Assembly (NCBI GenBank): GCA_038043285.1
Contig: JBBTCJ010000107.1
Coordinates: 1-51,910, forward strand
From: JBBTCJ01 sp038043285
Lineage (GTDB): Bacteria > Planctomycetota > Phycisphaerae > UBA1845
Reading direction: 5' to 3'
Length of the DNA: 51,910 nucleotides
Shown here: piece after piece, positions 9,156 to 17,005 of the stretch
Layout of the letters: every line of letters starts with the position of its first letter
How positions within the stretch are numbered: the first letter of the stretch is position 1
The notes under the pieces: model-generated
Seen by the model: only the letters and a program-made list of their open reading frames with translations
The model's database searches: none
Told to the model about the DNA's origin: nothing
Position numbers and translations under genes: made by a program

Positions 9156-9276
9156 TCCAAGGCCGTCCGCCGTCTCTTGGACGCCGAAGACCGTAGCGCT
9201 GCGACCTGGTGCAGACCTGAGTTCGGCGTATGCCCGCTGCCTTGCGCCTCTTGGGGAATGTTGCGGCACGGGCTTG

Positions 9277-9295
9277 GCGTCCGTGGAACGGACGC
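9277..9295. repeat. Perfect 8-bp inverted repeat
   Basis: GCGTCCGT-GGA-ACGGACGC, in the gap between convergent genes (stop at 9155 plus, stop at 9333 minus). It could work as a bidirectional transcription barrier, but no T-tract follows. The rest of this 177-nt gap shows nothing recognisable. Confidence 0.4.
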
Positions 9296-9332
9296 TTGGA
9301 CGCCCATGCAACAGGAGGCGTTTCAGGCGTCT

Positions 9333-9542
9333 CTAGTCTTCCAGCTCGCTTGAAAGCCAATCCGAGAATTTGATGTCGTCGTCCTCTTGCGAGAGCTGGT
9401 CAGCGACAACCTGTACGCCCGTCAGGATCGCGCTAATCTCCTGTTGCGAGCAAGAAGACCCAAGGCAGATTCCACCGGCAGCCAAGGCCAAGACCGACCT
9501 GACCGCGTGACTCCAACCGTTTGCATTCCGAACGCTGGTCAT
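9333..9542 (-). CDS. Small predicted lipoprotein
   Basis: A 69-aa protein: basic N-terminus, hydrophobic core SVLALAAGGICLG, then a lipobox-like LGSSC with Cys near residue 31. A 38-residue mature part ends in an acidic tail (DDDIKFSDWLSSELED). It is probably exported and lipid-modified. The ATG at 9542 is chosen because GGAGG lies 7 nt upstream and a well-spaced promoter precedes it; an ATG at 9560 would sit ahead of that SD. No family recognised. Faces the HEAT/membrane gene pair tail to tail. Confidence 0.7.
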   Translation of the reverse strand: MTSVRNANGWSHAVRSVLALAAGGICLGSSCSQQEISAILTGVQVVADQLSQEDDDIKFSDWLSSELED

Positions 9543-9586
9543 CCGTGATCCTCCATTCAAGGGCCGCGTGGCTCGCGGCCAAGGAC

Positions 9587-9615
9587 TTATCGGATCGTCT
9601 CGGGACCAGAGTCAA
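9587..9615 (-). promoter_or_regulatory. Candidate sigma-70-type promoter for the small lipoprotein
   Basis: On the minus strand: TTGACT (9615-9610), 17-nt spacer, CGATAA (9592-9587). Predicted start near 9580, about 38 nt before the ATG at 9542. Confidence 0.55.
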
Positions 9616-10025
9616 ATAACTTGCGCTCTATTTTGCCCTAAACGCCCATTTTATCGTACTTGCGTGATACATCACGTTTTCGTGTGTTAGTGTAGTTTTC
9701 GTCATCTTATTTATGCTGCCAGCGAACGCGAAGACGTGATTTGCAGTCCCAACATTGACGCCGCCACCAACATCGCATAGCGTGCGAGAGTCACAGACGT
9801 CGCCCCGGTTGCGGAATCTGCCCGGGGCGGTTTTGCCACCCAATGGGGTGCGTTCGGACGCCTGCTGAGCGGGTTCGAACAATGGGAGATCCACTTCGCG
9901 GCGGATCGCTCAGTCCTCGGTGGCGAAGCACCAGCCGCGTTCCTTTCGCGGCGGCGCGGCGAAAGCCGCGGTCGCACTACCGCTCAAGTTCGTCCGGTAC
10001 CGGGTCGCTTGCGGCCTGTAAACGT
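9616..10025. other. Gene-free stretch with AT-rich island and a palindrome
   Basis: Between the small lipoprotein promoter and tRNA-Gln. Bases 9617-9720 are far more AT-rich than the surroundings and hold a perfect palindrome, CGTGATACATCACG (9663-9676), about 50 nt upstream of the lipoprotein -35 box; it could be an operator. The GC-rich remainder (9721-10025) has open frames on the minus strand but no SD, conserved motif or codon pattern that I would call a gene, and I found no SRP, tmRNA or RNase P signature. Confidence 0.4.
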
Positions 10026-10096
10026 TGCCCGGTGGTGTAATGGTAACACACCAGGTTTTGGTCCTGGTATTCCAGGTTCGAGTCCTGGCCGGGTAA
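10026..10096 (+). tRNA. tRNA-Gln (anticodon TTG)
   Basis: A full cloverleaf can be drawn. Acceptor stem TGCCCGG pairs with CCGGGTA (one G-T), with discriminator A at 10096. The D arm contains GGTGTAATGGTAACACA. Anticodon stem CCAGG/CCTGG carries loop TTTTGGT, giving anticodon TTG. T arm is CCAGG-TTCGAGT-CCTGG. The CCA end is not encoded. Length 71 nt. It stands upstream of the glmU-prs-rplY operon. Confidence 0.95.
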
Positions 10097-10299
10097 GTTC
10101 GGTCGACCGTCGGGGTTGAGGATCGGTTGGCTGAATGCGGACGCGTCAAGTACCCGGCCGGCGCGGAGCGAGGGAGATCACCAAGGCCGCGACCCCTGAC
10201 GGTTGCGGCGACGACCGACTCGTGGCGGCCCGCATGAATGTCTGTGGGCGGGCGCGACGAAGCGCGAGCCGGTGGTGAGCAGAGGGAGATGGTTCGGGA

Positions 10300-11292
10300 T
10301 TGGCTTCGCCTGAGCAACGACAACTGGCGGCGATCGTGCTGGCTGCGGGGCGAAGCACGCGGATCAAGAGCGATCTCCCGAAGGTTCTTCACGAGTTGTG
10401 TGGAAGGCCGATGTTGGCGTACGTCCTCAACGCCTGCCGACTCGCGGGCGTGGATCGGCTGGTGGTGGTGGTGGGATTCGGAAAAGAGTTGGTCATGGAG
10501 CGATTCTCATCCGAGACGGAGCTTACCTGGGTCGAGCAGACCGAGCAGCGCGGCACGGGACACGCCGTGGTGTGCTGCCGCGACGCATTGCGGAACTTTG
10601 ATGGAACGGTTTTGGTCATCGCGGGCGACATGCCGCTGGTGCAGCGGCGCACGCTTTCGGAATTGGTGGATTTGCGGGACGAGACCGGTGACGCGGCCAC
10701 GATCGCGACGACGGAGCTGGACGATCCGGCCGGCTACGGCAGGATCCTTCGTGACGCGTCGGGGCGACTTGAGGGAATCGTCGAGGATCGAGACTGTTCT
10801 CCGGAACAACGGGCGATCCACGAGGTGAATCCGAGCTACTATTGCTTCGACGCGAAGCGACTGTTTGCGGCGTTGGACAAGGTTCAACCGTCGGCATCGA
10901 AGGGCGAGTATTACCTGACCGATGCGATCCGGATTCTGCGGTCGCAAGGACACGGGGTATCGGCGGGCGTTCAGGTTCCGCCGGAGGACGCGATGGGCAT
11001 CAACTCGCGCATCGACCTGGCGGTGGTGGGACGGGCGATGCAGGACCGGTTGCAGAGCGCGCTGATGGAGGGCGGCGTCACGATCGTGGATCCGGACAAC
11101 ACCTGGATCGAGGCCGACGCCGCAGTCGGACGCGACAGTGTGATTCTTCCCTTTACCTTCGTCGGAGGCGGCGCGACAATCGGATCGGGTTGCCGAATCG
11201 GTCCGTTTGCGTGGATCGCGGCGGGCGACGTCATCGGGGATCGGGAATCGGTATCGGGAATGGTCGGGAACCGGGAGGTGAGAGCGTCATGA
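10300..11292 (+). CDS. glmU: GlmU-type UDP-GlcNAc pyrophosphorylase, truncated form
   Basis: Nucleotidyltransferase that makes UDP-GlcNAc from GlcNAc-1-phosphate and UTP, feeding peptidoglycan and lipid A synthesis. The N-terminal domain is complete: LAAGRSTRIKSDLPKVLHEL (canonical LAAGxGTRM...PKxL), QRGTGHAV, and AGDMPL with the metal-binding Asp. It has only about two hexapeptide turns (ADAAVGRDSVILPFTFVGGG, GSGCRIGPFAWI) and stops at 330 aa, where full GlmU is about 450. The left-handed beta-helix acetyltransferase half is missing, so GlcN-1-P acetylation would need another enzyme. Start is TTG at 10300; no in-frame ATG or GTG fits. The stop overlaps the prs start by ATGA, indicating translational coupling. 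The last residues (IGDRESVSGMVGNREVRAS) look like non-conserved run-on. Confidence 0.9.
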   Translation: MASPEQRQLAAIVLAAGRSTRIKSDLPKVLHELCGRPMLAYVLNACRLAGVDRLVVVVGFGKELVMERFSSETELTWVEQTEQRGTGHAVVCCRDALRNFDGTVLVIAGDMPLVQRRTLSELVDLRDETGDAATIATTELDDPAGYGRILRDASGRLEGIVEDRDCSPEQRAIHEVNPSYYCFDAKRLFAALDKVQPSASKGEYYLTDAIRILRSQGHGVSAGVQVPPEDAMGINSRIDLAVVGRAMQDRLQSALMEGGVTIVDPDNTWIEADAAVGRDSVILPFTFVGGGATIGSGCRIGPFAWIAAGDVIGDRESVSGMVGNREVRAS

Positions 11293-12266
11293 GTTGGGCG
11301 AGTCAGCGTTCATCGGACCGCGACCCGAACGGCGTCGTGATTTTCGGCGGCAGCGCCAGCGCCGAACTGGCGGACAAGATATGCACCTACCTGGAATTGA
11401 AGCGCGGGCGAGCGACGACCGGGCGTTTTCCCGACGGGGAGATGCTGGTCAAGCTCGATGAGGACGTACGCGGGAAGGACTGCTTCATCGTGCAGGCTAC
11501 CTGTCCTCCGGTGAACGACAACCTGATGGAGCTGGTGATCTTCATTGATTGTCTCCGCCGGGCGAGCGCCAAGCGGATCACCGTGGTCATCCCGTACTTC
11601 GGCTACGCCCGTCAGGACCGCAAGTCGGAGGGTCGCACGCCGATCACGGCCAAGCTGGTGGCGAACCTGATTACCACGGCCGGCGCTAACCGCGTGTTGA
11701 CGATGAATCTGCACGCGGATCAGATTCAAGGGTTCTTCGACATTCCGCTGGACCACCTGACGGCGGCGCCGGTGCTGGCGCGTCACTTCCTGGACCAGCA
11801 CGTCAAGGACGCGGTGCTGGTTTCGCCGGACGTGGGAAACATCAAGTTCGGGAACGACTTCGCGTCGCGCGTGGGTGGGGAATTGGCGGTGGTCTACAAA
11901 CGACGCCTCAGCGGCGATGCAACGGTGGCCGTCAGCATCATTGGTAACGTCAAGGGCCGCAACGTCATGATGTTCGACGACATGATAACGACCGCGGGCA
12001 CGGTATCCGAAGCGGCGAAACTTGTACGTCAACACGGAGCCGTGGGTATCTACGTGGCGGCGACGCACGGCGTGTTTGCCGGCCCGGCGATTGAACGTCT
12101 GGCGGCGGCGAATCTCAACGAGATCGTGGTCACGGACACGATCCCGCTGCGCGCCGACGTGAAGGAACGACTACCGAACCTGACCGTGCTCTCGGTCGCG
12201 GACCTTGTGGGCGAGGCGATCCGGCGGATTCACGAACATCGGTCGGTCAGCGCACTGTTTTGCTAG
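11289..12266 (+). CDS. prs: Ribose-phosphate pyrophosphokinase
   Basis: Makes PRPP from ribose-5-phosphate and ATP for nucleotide, His and Trp synthesis. At 325 aa it matches the family. Visible motifs: GRFPDGE, the ATP/flexible loop region PYFGYARQDRK, LHADQIQGFFDIPLDH, and the PRPP-binding loop MFDDMITTAGT. The ATG overlaps the glmU stop by four bases. The glmU-prs-rplY-pth order is a common bacterial arrangement, linking sugar nucleotide and nucleotide precursor supply with translation. Confidence 0.97.
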   Translation: MSWASQRSSDRDPNGVVIFGGSASAELADKICTYLELKRGRATTGRFPDGEMLVKLDEDVRGKDCFIVQATCPPVNDNLMELVIFIDCLRRASAKRITVVIPYFGYARQDRKSEGRTPITAKLVANLITTAGANRVLTMNLHADQIQGFFDIPLDHLTAAPVLARHFLDQHVKDAVLVSPDVGNIKFGNDFASRVGGELAVVYKRRLSGDATVAVSIIGNVKGRNVMMFDDMITTAGTVSEAAKLVRQHGAVGIYVAATHGVFAGPAIERLAAANLNEIVVTDTIPLRADVKERLPNLTVLSVADLVGEAIRRIHEHRSVSALFC

Positions 12267-12292
12267 AGAATCAGGAGGTATTACCGAAAAAC

Positions 12293-12940
12293 ATGGAAAC
12301 CATCACCATCAAAGGTCAGGCGCGCAAATCCGCCGGCACGAAGGCGGCGCGGGCGCTGCGTGGAACGGGCGCGATGCCCGCGATCGTTTACGGCCATGGC
12401 CAACCCCCCGAACCGATCTCGCTCGCGCGGCATGAAGTTGAAGTGGCGCTGGGTCATGGGGCGCGCACGTTGGAGATCGATCTACGCGGCGAGAAGAGGC
12501 CGTACCTGATTAAGGAAGTGCAGTACGACCACCTTGGCATCACGCCTCTGCACATGGATCTAGCGCGCGTGGACCTGACCGAGAAGGTCCGCGTGCGCGT
12601 CGGTATCGCGCTGAAGGGAATTCCCAAGGGCGTGTCGGAGGGTGGGGTGCTCGATCAGCACATGGCCGATCTCGAAGTCGACTGCCTGGTGTCCGCGATT
12701 CCGGGTACGTTGCACCCGCTGGTGTCGCACCTGCACGTGGGTGAGTCGCTGCTGGTCAAAGACTTACAGCTCCCGCCGGGCGTCGAGGCGGTGGCCGATC
12801 CCGGCGAACGCGTGGCCAGCGTCAAGTTGCTCGTCATTCATGAGCCGGTTGCCGGCGCGCCAGTGCCGGGCGAGGTGCCTGCGGAGCCGGAGTTGATCAC
12901 CCGCGTCAAGAAGGAGGAGGACGAGGAGCAAGCGGAATAG
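12293..12940 (+). CDS. rplY: 50S ribosomal protein L25, CTC/TL5 long form
   Basis: Binds 5S rRNA. Residues about 1-90 are the L25 domain (KGQARKSAGTKAARALRGTGAMPAIVYG), followed by the TL5 beta domain and an acidic-basic tail (KKEEDEEQAE); 215 aa is typical of the CTC form. The ATG at 12293 starts the conserved METITIKG block. An AGGAGGT lies about 13 nt upstream, a longer spacing than usual but with no closer start codon in frame. 26 nt after prs. Confidence 0.95.
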   Translation: METITIKGQARKSAGTKAARALRGTGAMPAIVYGHGQPPEPISLARHEVEVALGHGARTLEIDLRGEKRPYLIKEVQYDHLGITPLHMDLARVDLTEKVRVRVGIALKGIPKGVSEGGVLDQHMADLEVDCLVSAIPGTLHPLVSHLHVGESLLVKDLQLPPGVEAVADPGERVASVKLLVIHEPVAGAPVPGEVPAEPELITRVKKEEDEEQAE

Positions 12941-12964
12941 TCTGGTCCGCCTCTACGTGACGAC

Positions 12965-13531
12965 GTGAAGCTGATTGTCGGCCTTGGAAATCCCGGCGCC
13001 GCCTACGCGGGCACGCGGCACAACGTCGGTTTCGACGTGGTGGACGAGTTGGCCGCCCGGTGGAAGATCGGCTTGACCGTGGAGAAGTTCCACGCGTGGT
13101 TCGGCCAAGGGGATCTGGGCGGCGAACGGGTCGCGCTGCTGAAGCCGACGACGTGGATGAATCGCAGCGGACAGGCCGTATCGGCAGCGGGGCGGTTTTA
13201 CAAACTGGCGTACTCCGACCTGCTGGTGATCGCGGACGACTTGGCTTTGCCGACGGGTCGCCTGCGGATGCGAAAGGCGGGGTCCGCCGGAGGACACAAC
13301 GGGTTGCAGAGCGTCCTGGACGCGGTGGGCGGCGAGGACTGGTGCCGACTGCGGATCGGGATCGGCGACCTGGTGGGCGATCCGACGGCCTATGTGTTGA
13401 GCCGCTTTTCGACGGAGGAGAAGGGGATCATGGTCGCGGCGTGCAGGCGGGCCGCCGACGCGGTTGAATGTTGGGCGGCGAGCGGCGCGGACCTGACCAT
13501 GACGAGATTCAACGGGGATGTGCCGGCGTAA
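12965..13531 (+). CDS. pth: Peptidyl-tRNA hydrolase
   Basis: Frees tRNA from drop-off peptidyl-tRNA. The conserved residues are all present: GLGNPG (Asn9), TRHNVGF (catalytic His19), PTTWMNRSG (Asn66), ADDLALP (Asp91/92) and GGHNGL (Asn112). 188 aa, normal length. GTG start, 24 nt after the rplY stop. It follows rplY, as in many bacteria. Confidence 0.97.
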   Translation: MKLIVGLGNPGAAYAGTRHNVGFDVVDELAARWKIGLTVEKFHAWFGQGDLGGERVALLKPTTWMNRSGQAVSAAGRFYKLAYSDLLVIADDLALPTGRLRMRKAGSAGGHNGLQSVLDAVGGEDWCRLRIGIGDLVGDPTAYVLSRFSTEEKGIMVAACRRAADAVECWAASGADLTMTRFNGDVPA

Positions 13532-13650
13532 ACCAGCCGGCGAGAAGACGCATCCATGACGACGGATGTAACGGACACAGGAACGAACGACAGACCGACC
13601 AAACGGAGATGACGAGAATCGTCCGTTGGGCGTTGTGAAGCAAGGAGAAG

Positions 13651-14148
13651 ATGGATTTGAACCAATACGAAGCAATGTTCGTGTTCGACCCCACGTTCGG
13701 CGCCTCCTTTGAGGAGTGCGAGAAGGAGATCCGCCGAATCATGGACCGTGCCCAGGCGGAAATTGTCCTCTGTCGGCGGTGGGACGAGCGTCGGCTGGCC
13801 TACAAGATCAAGGGCCGCAAGCGAGGCGTCTACGTGCTGGTGTTTTTCAAAGCACCGATGCCGCGTATTTCGGGATTGGAACGCGACGCGAGGCTGTCGG
13901 AGCACATTCTCCGAATGCTCGTGCTCCGTGCGGACGAGGTTACGCCGGAGGCGATGGAGAAGGCGTACGTCATCCAGGTGCCCGAGCGAACCGAGGATGA
14001 CGGCAGGTTTACGTCGTCGCGAGGCTCAGGCCGCGGCGGACGTGGTCACGGGGGCTTCGGCGGAGGTCATCGCGACGACCGGATGCCGGCCGGCGCCGGT
14101 ACCGTCGCGTCGGATCAGCGCGGCGCGGGATCCGATACCAAGGGATGA
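13651..14148 (+). CDS. rpsF: 30S ribosomal protein S6
   Basis: The first 100 residues are canonical S6 (MDLNQYEAMFVFDP, CRRWDERRLAYKIKG, and the YVLVFF strand). An extra 55-60 residue C-terminal tail is Gly/Arg/Ser-rich (RGSGRGGRGHGGFGGG), probably disordered. ATG start with GGAGA about 6 nt upstream. Starts the rpsF-ssb-rplI-dnaB group, 120 nt after pth. The usual rpsR (S18) gene of this cluster is missing here. Confidence 0.96.
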   Translation: MDLNQYEAMFVFDPTFGASFEECEKEIRRIMDRAQAEIVLCRRWDERRLAYKIKGRKRGVYVLVFFKAPMPRISGLERDARLSEHILRMLVLRADEVTPEAMEKAYVIQVPERTEDDGRFTSSRGSGRGGRGHGGFGGGHRDDRMPAGAGTVASDQRGAGSDTKG

Positions 14149-14294
14149 GTCGGCCGGCTCCCTTGCCGCCGCGGCTCGGACCAGCGGCGGCAGCCCGTTC
14201 ATCCAACCCGCTGTGGAGGCTGGCACACGGCGCTTGCCACGAACGGAGGCGTGGGTCGGATGTGACGCGTGGATCGCCCGCTGAGGGGATGCGG

Positions 14295-14323
14295 GTGACG
14301 GCGTTCGCCGAAACGGGTAGAAT
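14295..14323 (+). promoter_or_regulatory. Candidate promoter upstream of ssb
   Basis: GTGACG (14295-14300), 17-nt spacer, TAGAAT (14318-14323), in the 238-nt gap between rpsF and ssb; a start near 14330 would leave about a 57-nt leader. It suggests ssb-rplI-dnaB can be transcribed apart from rpsF. Confidence 0.5.
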
Positions 14324-14386
14324 CTGGGGGGGATGGGTCGGCAGCCTCCCGGCGAAGAATCGATGCGCGAAGGAAGGAACTGAAAC

Positions 14387-14818
14387 GTGGCAAGCTTCAA
14401 CCGGATCATCCTGGTGGGCAACCTGACGCGGGATCCGCAACTAAGCTACACGCCCGCGAACACCGCCGTGTGCAAGTTCGGGATAGCGACGAACCACAAA
14501 TGGAAGGACCGCGAGGGAGGAATGCGGGAAGAAGTGTGCTTCATCGACTGCACGCTCTTCGGAAAGGGAGCGGAGACGTTCAACCAATACATGGGCAAGG
14601 GTAAGCCCGTGCTTGTTGAAGGGCGCCTCAAACTGGATCAATGGACTTCCCCGGAGGGTGACAAGAAGAGCAAGCATGAAGTAATCGTGGACAATTTTAC
14701 GTTCCTGGGCGGCGGACGTCGGGAGGAAGGCGGCGCGAACAACGCCGCGGCGCCGGCGGCGGCTGGGCGAGGCGGATACGAACCCGCGCCGGCCTCGGGA
14801 GACGACATTCCGTTTTAG
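14387..14818 (+). CDS. ssb: Single-stranded DNA-binding protein
   Basis: OB-fold protein that coats ssDNA in replication and repair. It begins MASFNRIILVGNLTRDPQLSY, typical of SSB, and has the acidic C-terminal tip DDIPF that docks partner proteins. A Gly/Ala-rich linker separates the two. 143 aa. The GTG start has AGGAAGG about 10 nt upstream. Sits between rpsF and rplI, as usual, except that rpsR is absent. Confidence 0.97.
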   Translation: MASFNRIILVGNLTRDPQLSYTPANTAVCKFGIATNHKWKDREGGMREEVCFIDCTLFGKGAETFNQYMGKGKPVLVEGRLKLDQWTSPEGDKKSKHEVIVDNFTFLGGGRREEGGANNAAAPAAAGRGGYEPAPASGDDIPF

Positions 14819-14911
14819 GGCGAGTTTTAGGACGAATGGATCCGCCATCCCGCCGAACGCCGGGAATGCGGTTCGAGGAATCATCGAAAATCGAAGGCTT
14901 GGGCGACGATT

Positions 14912-15433
14912 ATGAAACTGCTTCTGTGCAAGAACGTGTCGAATCTTGGGATTGTCGGCGATGTCGTGGACGTTTCCGCCGGTTATGGGAGGAATTACCT
15001 GCTTCCACAACGGATGGCGACGGACCCGACCGAAGCCAACATGCGGCGGCTGAAGGAGGCGCGCCGTCAGGCCGAGGAAGAACTTGCTCTGCAGCGCAAG
15101 CAGCTTGAGTCGCTGGCGCAACGGATCACGGGCGTCGAAGTCACGATTCCCGCGCGGGCCAACGAGGAAGGTGTGCTGTACGGCTCGGTGGGCAAGCGTG
15201 AGATCGCGCGGGCCTTGGCGGACGAAGGGCACCCGATCCTTCCAGAGCACGTCGTGCTGCACGACCCGATCCGTCGAATCGACACTGTCACCGTGGAGAT
15301 TCGACTCGCGTCCGACTTGCACAGCGAGGTGAAGGTCTGGGTCGTCCGCGAGAAGAGTGCCGAGGAAGAGGCACAGGAAGCGTCGGGACAGGGCGGCACG
15401 GAGGCTGGGGGAGATGAGCAAGGCGATCGGTGA
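14912..15433 (+). CDS. rplI: 50S ribosomal protein L9
   Basis: N-terminal rRNA-binding domain MKLLLCKNVSNLGIVGDVV...GYGRNYLLPQ, a long connecting helix (residues 45-75) and the C-terminal domain (ANEEGVLYGSVGKREIA), all canonical. A short Glu/Gly-rich tail extends it to 173 aa. Its 3' end overlaps dnaB by 20 nt, so dnaB is likely translationally coupled. Confidence 0.97.
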   Translation: MKLLLCKNVSNLGIVGDVVDVSAGYGRNYLLPQRMATDPTEANMRRLKEARRQAEEELALQRKQLESLAQRITGVEVTIPARANEEGVLYGSVGKREIARALADEGHPILPEHVVLHDPIRRIDTVTVEIRLASDLHSEVKVWVVREKSAEEEAQEASGQGGTEAGGDEQGDR

Positions 15434-16838
15434 TCCCCCCGCCGCGGCGATCCGGTCGCCGGAACGAGCGGAACGTGTCCCGCCGCAGGATTTGGACGCC
15501 GAGATGGCGTTGCTCGGCTCGATGATGATGAGCCGGGACGCCATGGCCGAGGTGATTCCGGTCATCGGGCGCGAGGACAGCCGATGGCTTTACGTTCCCG
15601 TCCACCAAAAGCTCTTCGAAGTTCTTCTGGACATCTACGATCAGGGCGACAAGCCCATTGACCTGCTGGTCGTCTCCGACGAACTCCGTCGACGGAATCT
15701 GTTCGAGTTCGTCGGTGGGCGCGATTACATGGTCCAATTGGCGGAGAGCTTCGCCGAGTGGGCCAACGCGGAGCACTACGCCAAGATCGTCCGCGATCGT
15801 GGTATGTTGCGCGATCTGATCCGTTGCACCGGCGAGATCGCGGACTTGGCCTATTCCGGCGTGGAGGAAGCCCGCAACATCCTCGACCGTGCGGAGCAGA
15901 AGATTTTTGACGTTACGGAGCGCCGGGTCAGCGGGCACGCGATCCACATCGAGCAGGCCATCCGCAAGCTCTCCGACCAGCTTGCCAACCATCACGATGG
16001 ACTTTGCACGGGTCTTCCAACAGGGTTCACCCAGCTCGACGAATACACCAGCGGTTTTCAACCGGGCGATCTGATCATCGTCGCGGGGCGACCTTCGATG
16101 GGCAAAACCGCCCTGGGGCTGACCATGGCCCAGAAGGCGGCGCTGGAGCACAGTCTGCCGATCGCGTTTTTCTCGATGGAGATGAGCACGCAGCAGATTG
16201 CCCAACGGTTGGTTTGTGCCTATGGACACGGGATCGACGCGCAGAAGCTCCGGCGGCGGATGTTGTCCGAGGAGGAGAAGCGGTTGGTGCTCGACGCCTG
16301 CGGCGAGTTCGAACACGCTCCCCTGTACATCGACGATACGCCGGGCATGTCGATCATGGAGCTGCGCTCTAAGGCCCGGCGGCTCAAGCAACGATTCGAC
16401 GTTCGCGCGGTGTTCGTCGACTACCTTCAACTGATGCACACTCCGGACTCCGAGAGTCGGCAGGTGGAAATCGCCGCCATCAGCCGGGGGCTCAAGAGCC
16501 TCGGACGGGAGCTGGACGTCCCGGTGATCGCCATGGCTCAGCTTAACCGCATGCCCGAAGGTCGTAGCGACAAGAGGCCGCTGATGAGCGACCTGCGCGA
16601 ATCCGGGGCGATCGAACAGGACGCCGACGTCGTTTTGCTGATCCATCGCGAGGAGTACTATCACCCCGAGAAGGACGAAGTGAAGAACCTCGCGGAACTC
16701 ATCATCTCCAAACAGCGAAACGGACCGACGGGGTCCATCGAATTGCAGTTCGACAAGCGCTTTACGCGGTTCGGCAACCTCAACCTTTCGGACCAGCCCC
16801 ACGTGCGCTACGTCCCGAACGACCCGGTTCCGTTCTAG
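15414..16838 (+). CDS. dnaB: Replicative DNA helicase DnaB
   Basis: Hexameric 5'-3' helicase of the replication fork, 474 aa. N-terminal domain begins PPQDLDAEMALLGSMM. Walker A is GRPSMGKT (225-232), Walker B is AVFVDYLQLM, and the RecA-fold segment MAQLNRMPEGR...LRESGAIEQDADVV is typical. No intein is visible. The ATG at 15414 lies inside the end of rplI and is preceded by a G-rich SD (GGGGGAG); a longer frame from 15357 adds only a basic stretch. Confidence 0.97.
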   Translation: MSKAIGDPPAAAIRSPERAERVPPQDLDAEMALLGSMMMSRDAMAEVIPVIGREDSRWLYVPVHQKLFEVLLDIYDQGDKPIDLLVVSDELRRRNLFEFVGGRDYMVQLAESFAEWANAEHYAKIVRDRGMLRDLIRCTGEIADLAYSGVEEARNILDRAEQKIFDVTERRVSGHAIHIEQAIRKLSDQLANHHDGLCTGLPTGFTQLDEYTSGFQPGDLIIVAGRPSMGKTALGLTMAQKAALEHSLPIAFFSMEMSTQQIAQRLVCAYGHGIDAQKLRRRMLSEEEKRLVLDACGEFEHAPLYIDDTPGMSIMELRSKARRLKQRFDVRAVFVDYLQLMHTPDSESRQVEIAAISRGLKSLGRELDVPVIAMAQLNRMPEGRSDKRPLMSDLRESGAIEQDADVVLLIHREEYYHPEKDEVKNLAELIISKQRNGPTGSIELQFDKRFTRFGNLNLSDQPHVRYVPNDPVPF

Positions 16839-16901
16839 CGGGCTGGAGGCCAAGCGGGCCGTGTCTATGCCCGTGCCGTTGCCGACGAATTCGGTGCGCG
16901 G

Positions 16902-16929
16902 TTGCATCGCGGCGGGGCAAGGCTATCAT
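16902..16929 (+). promoter_or_regulatory. Candidate promoter for bamA
   Basis: TTGCAT (16902-16907), 16-nt spacer, TATCAT (16924-16929). The predicted start, near 16936, lies after the GTG at 16934 that opens the longest reading frame, which argues for a downstream translation start. Confidence 0.55.
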
Positions 16930-17005
16930 TCGCGTGGTTTTGACGCGGACGGAAACTCCTGGCGCGGGAGCGAACCGCCGCCGACTCGCACGTTCGGGTT
17001 CTTGC

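Noticed and set aside
9860..9885. GGGTTCGAAC resembling a tRNA T-loop before tRNA-Gln
   Set aside because: The flanks do not pair as a T stem and no acceptor or anticodon stem can be drawn.
9628..9977. Minus-strand frames across the AT-rich island, one with a hydrophobic end (LARYAMLVAASMLGLQITSS)
   Set aside because: No start signal, and the frames cross the putative promoter region. The hydrophobic end alone is not enough.
16934..17005. GTG at 16934 as the bamA start
   Set aside because: It coincides with the predicted transcription start, and the added residues are not conserved. It remains possible if the promoter guess is wrong.
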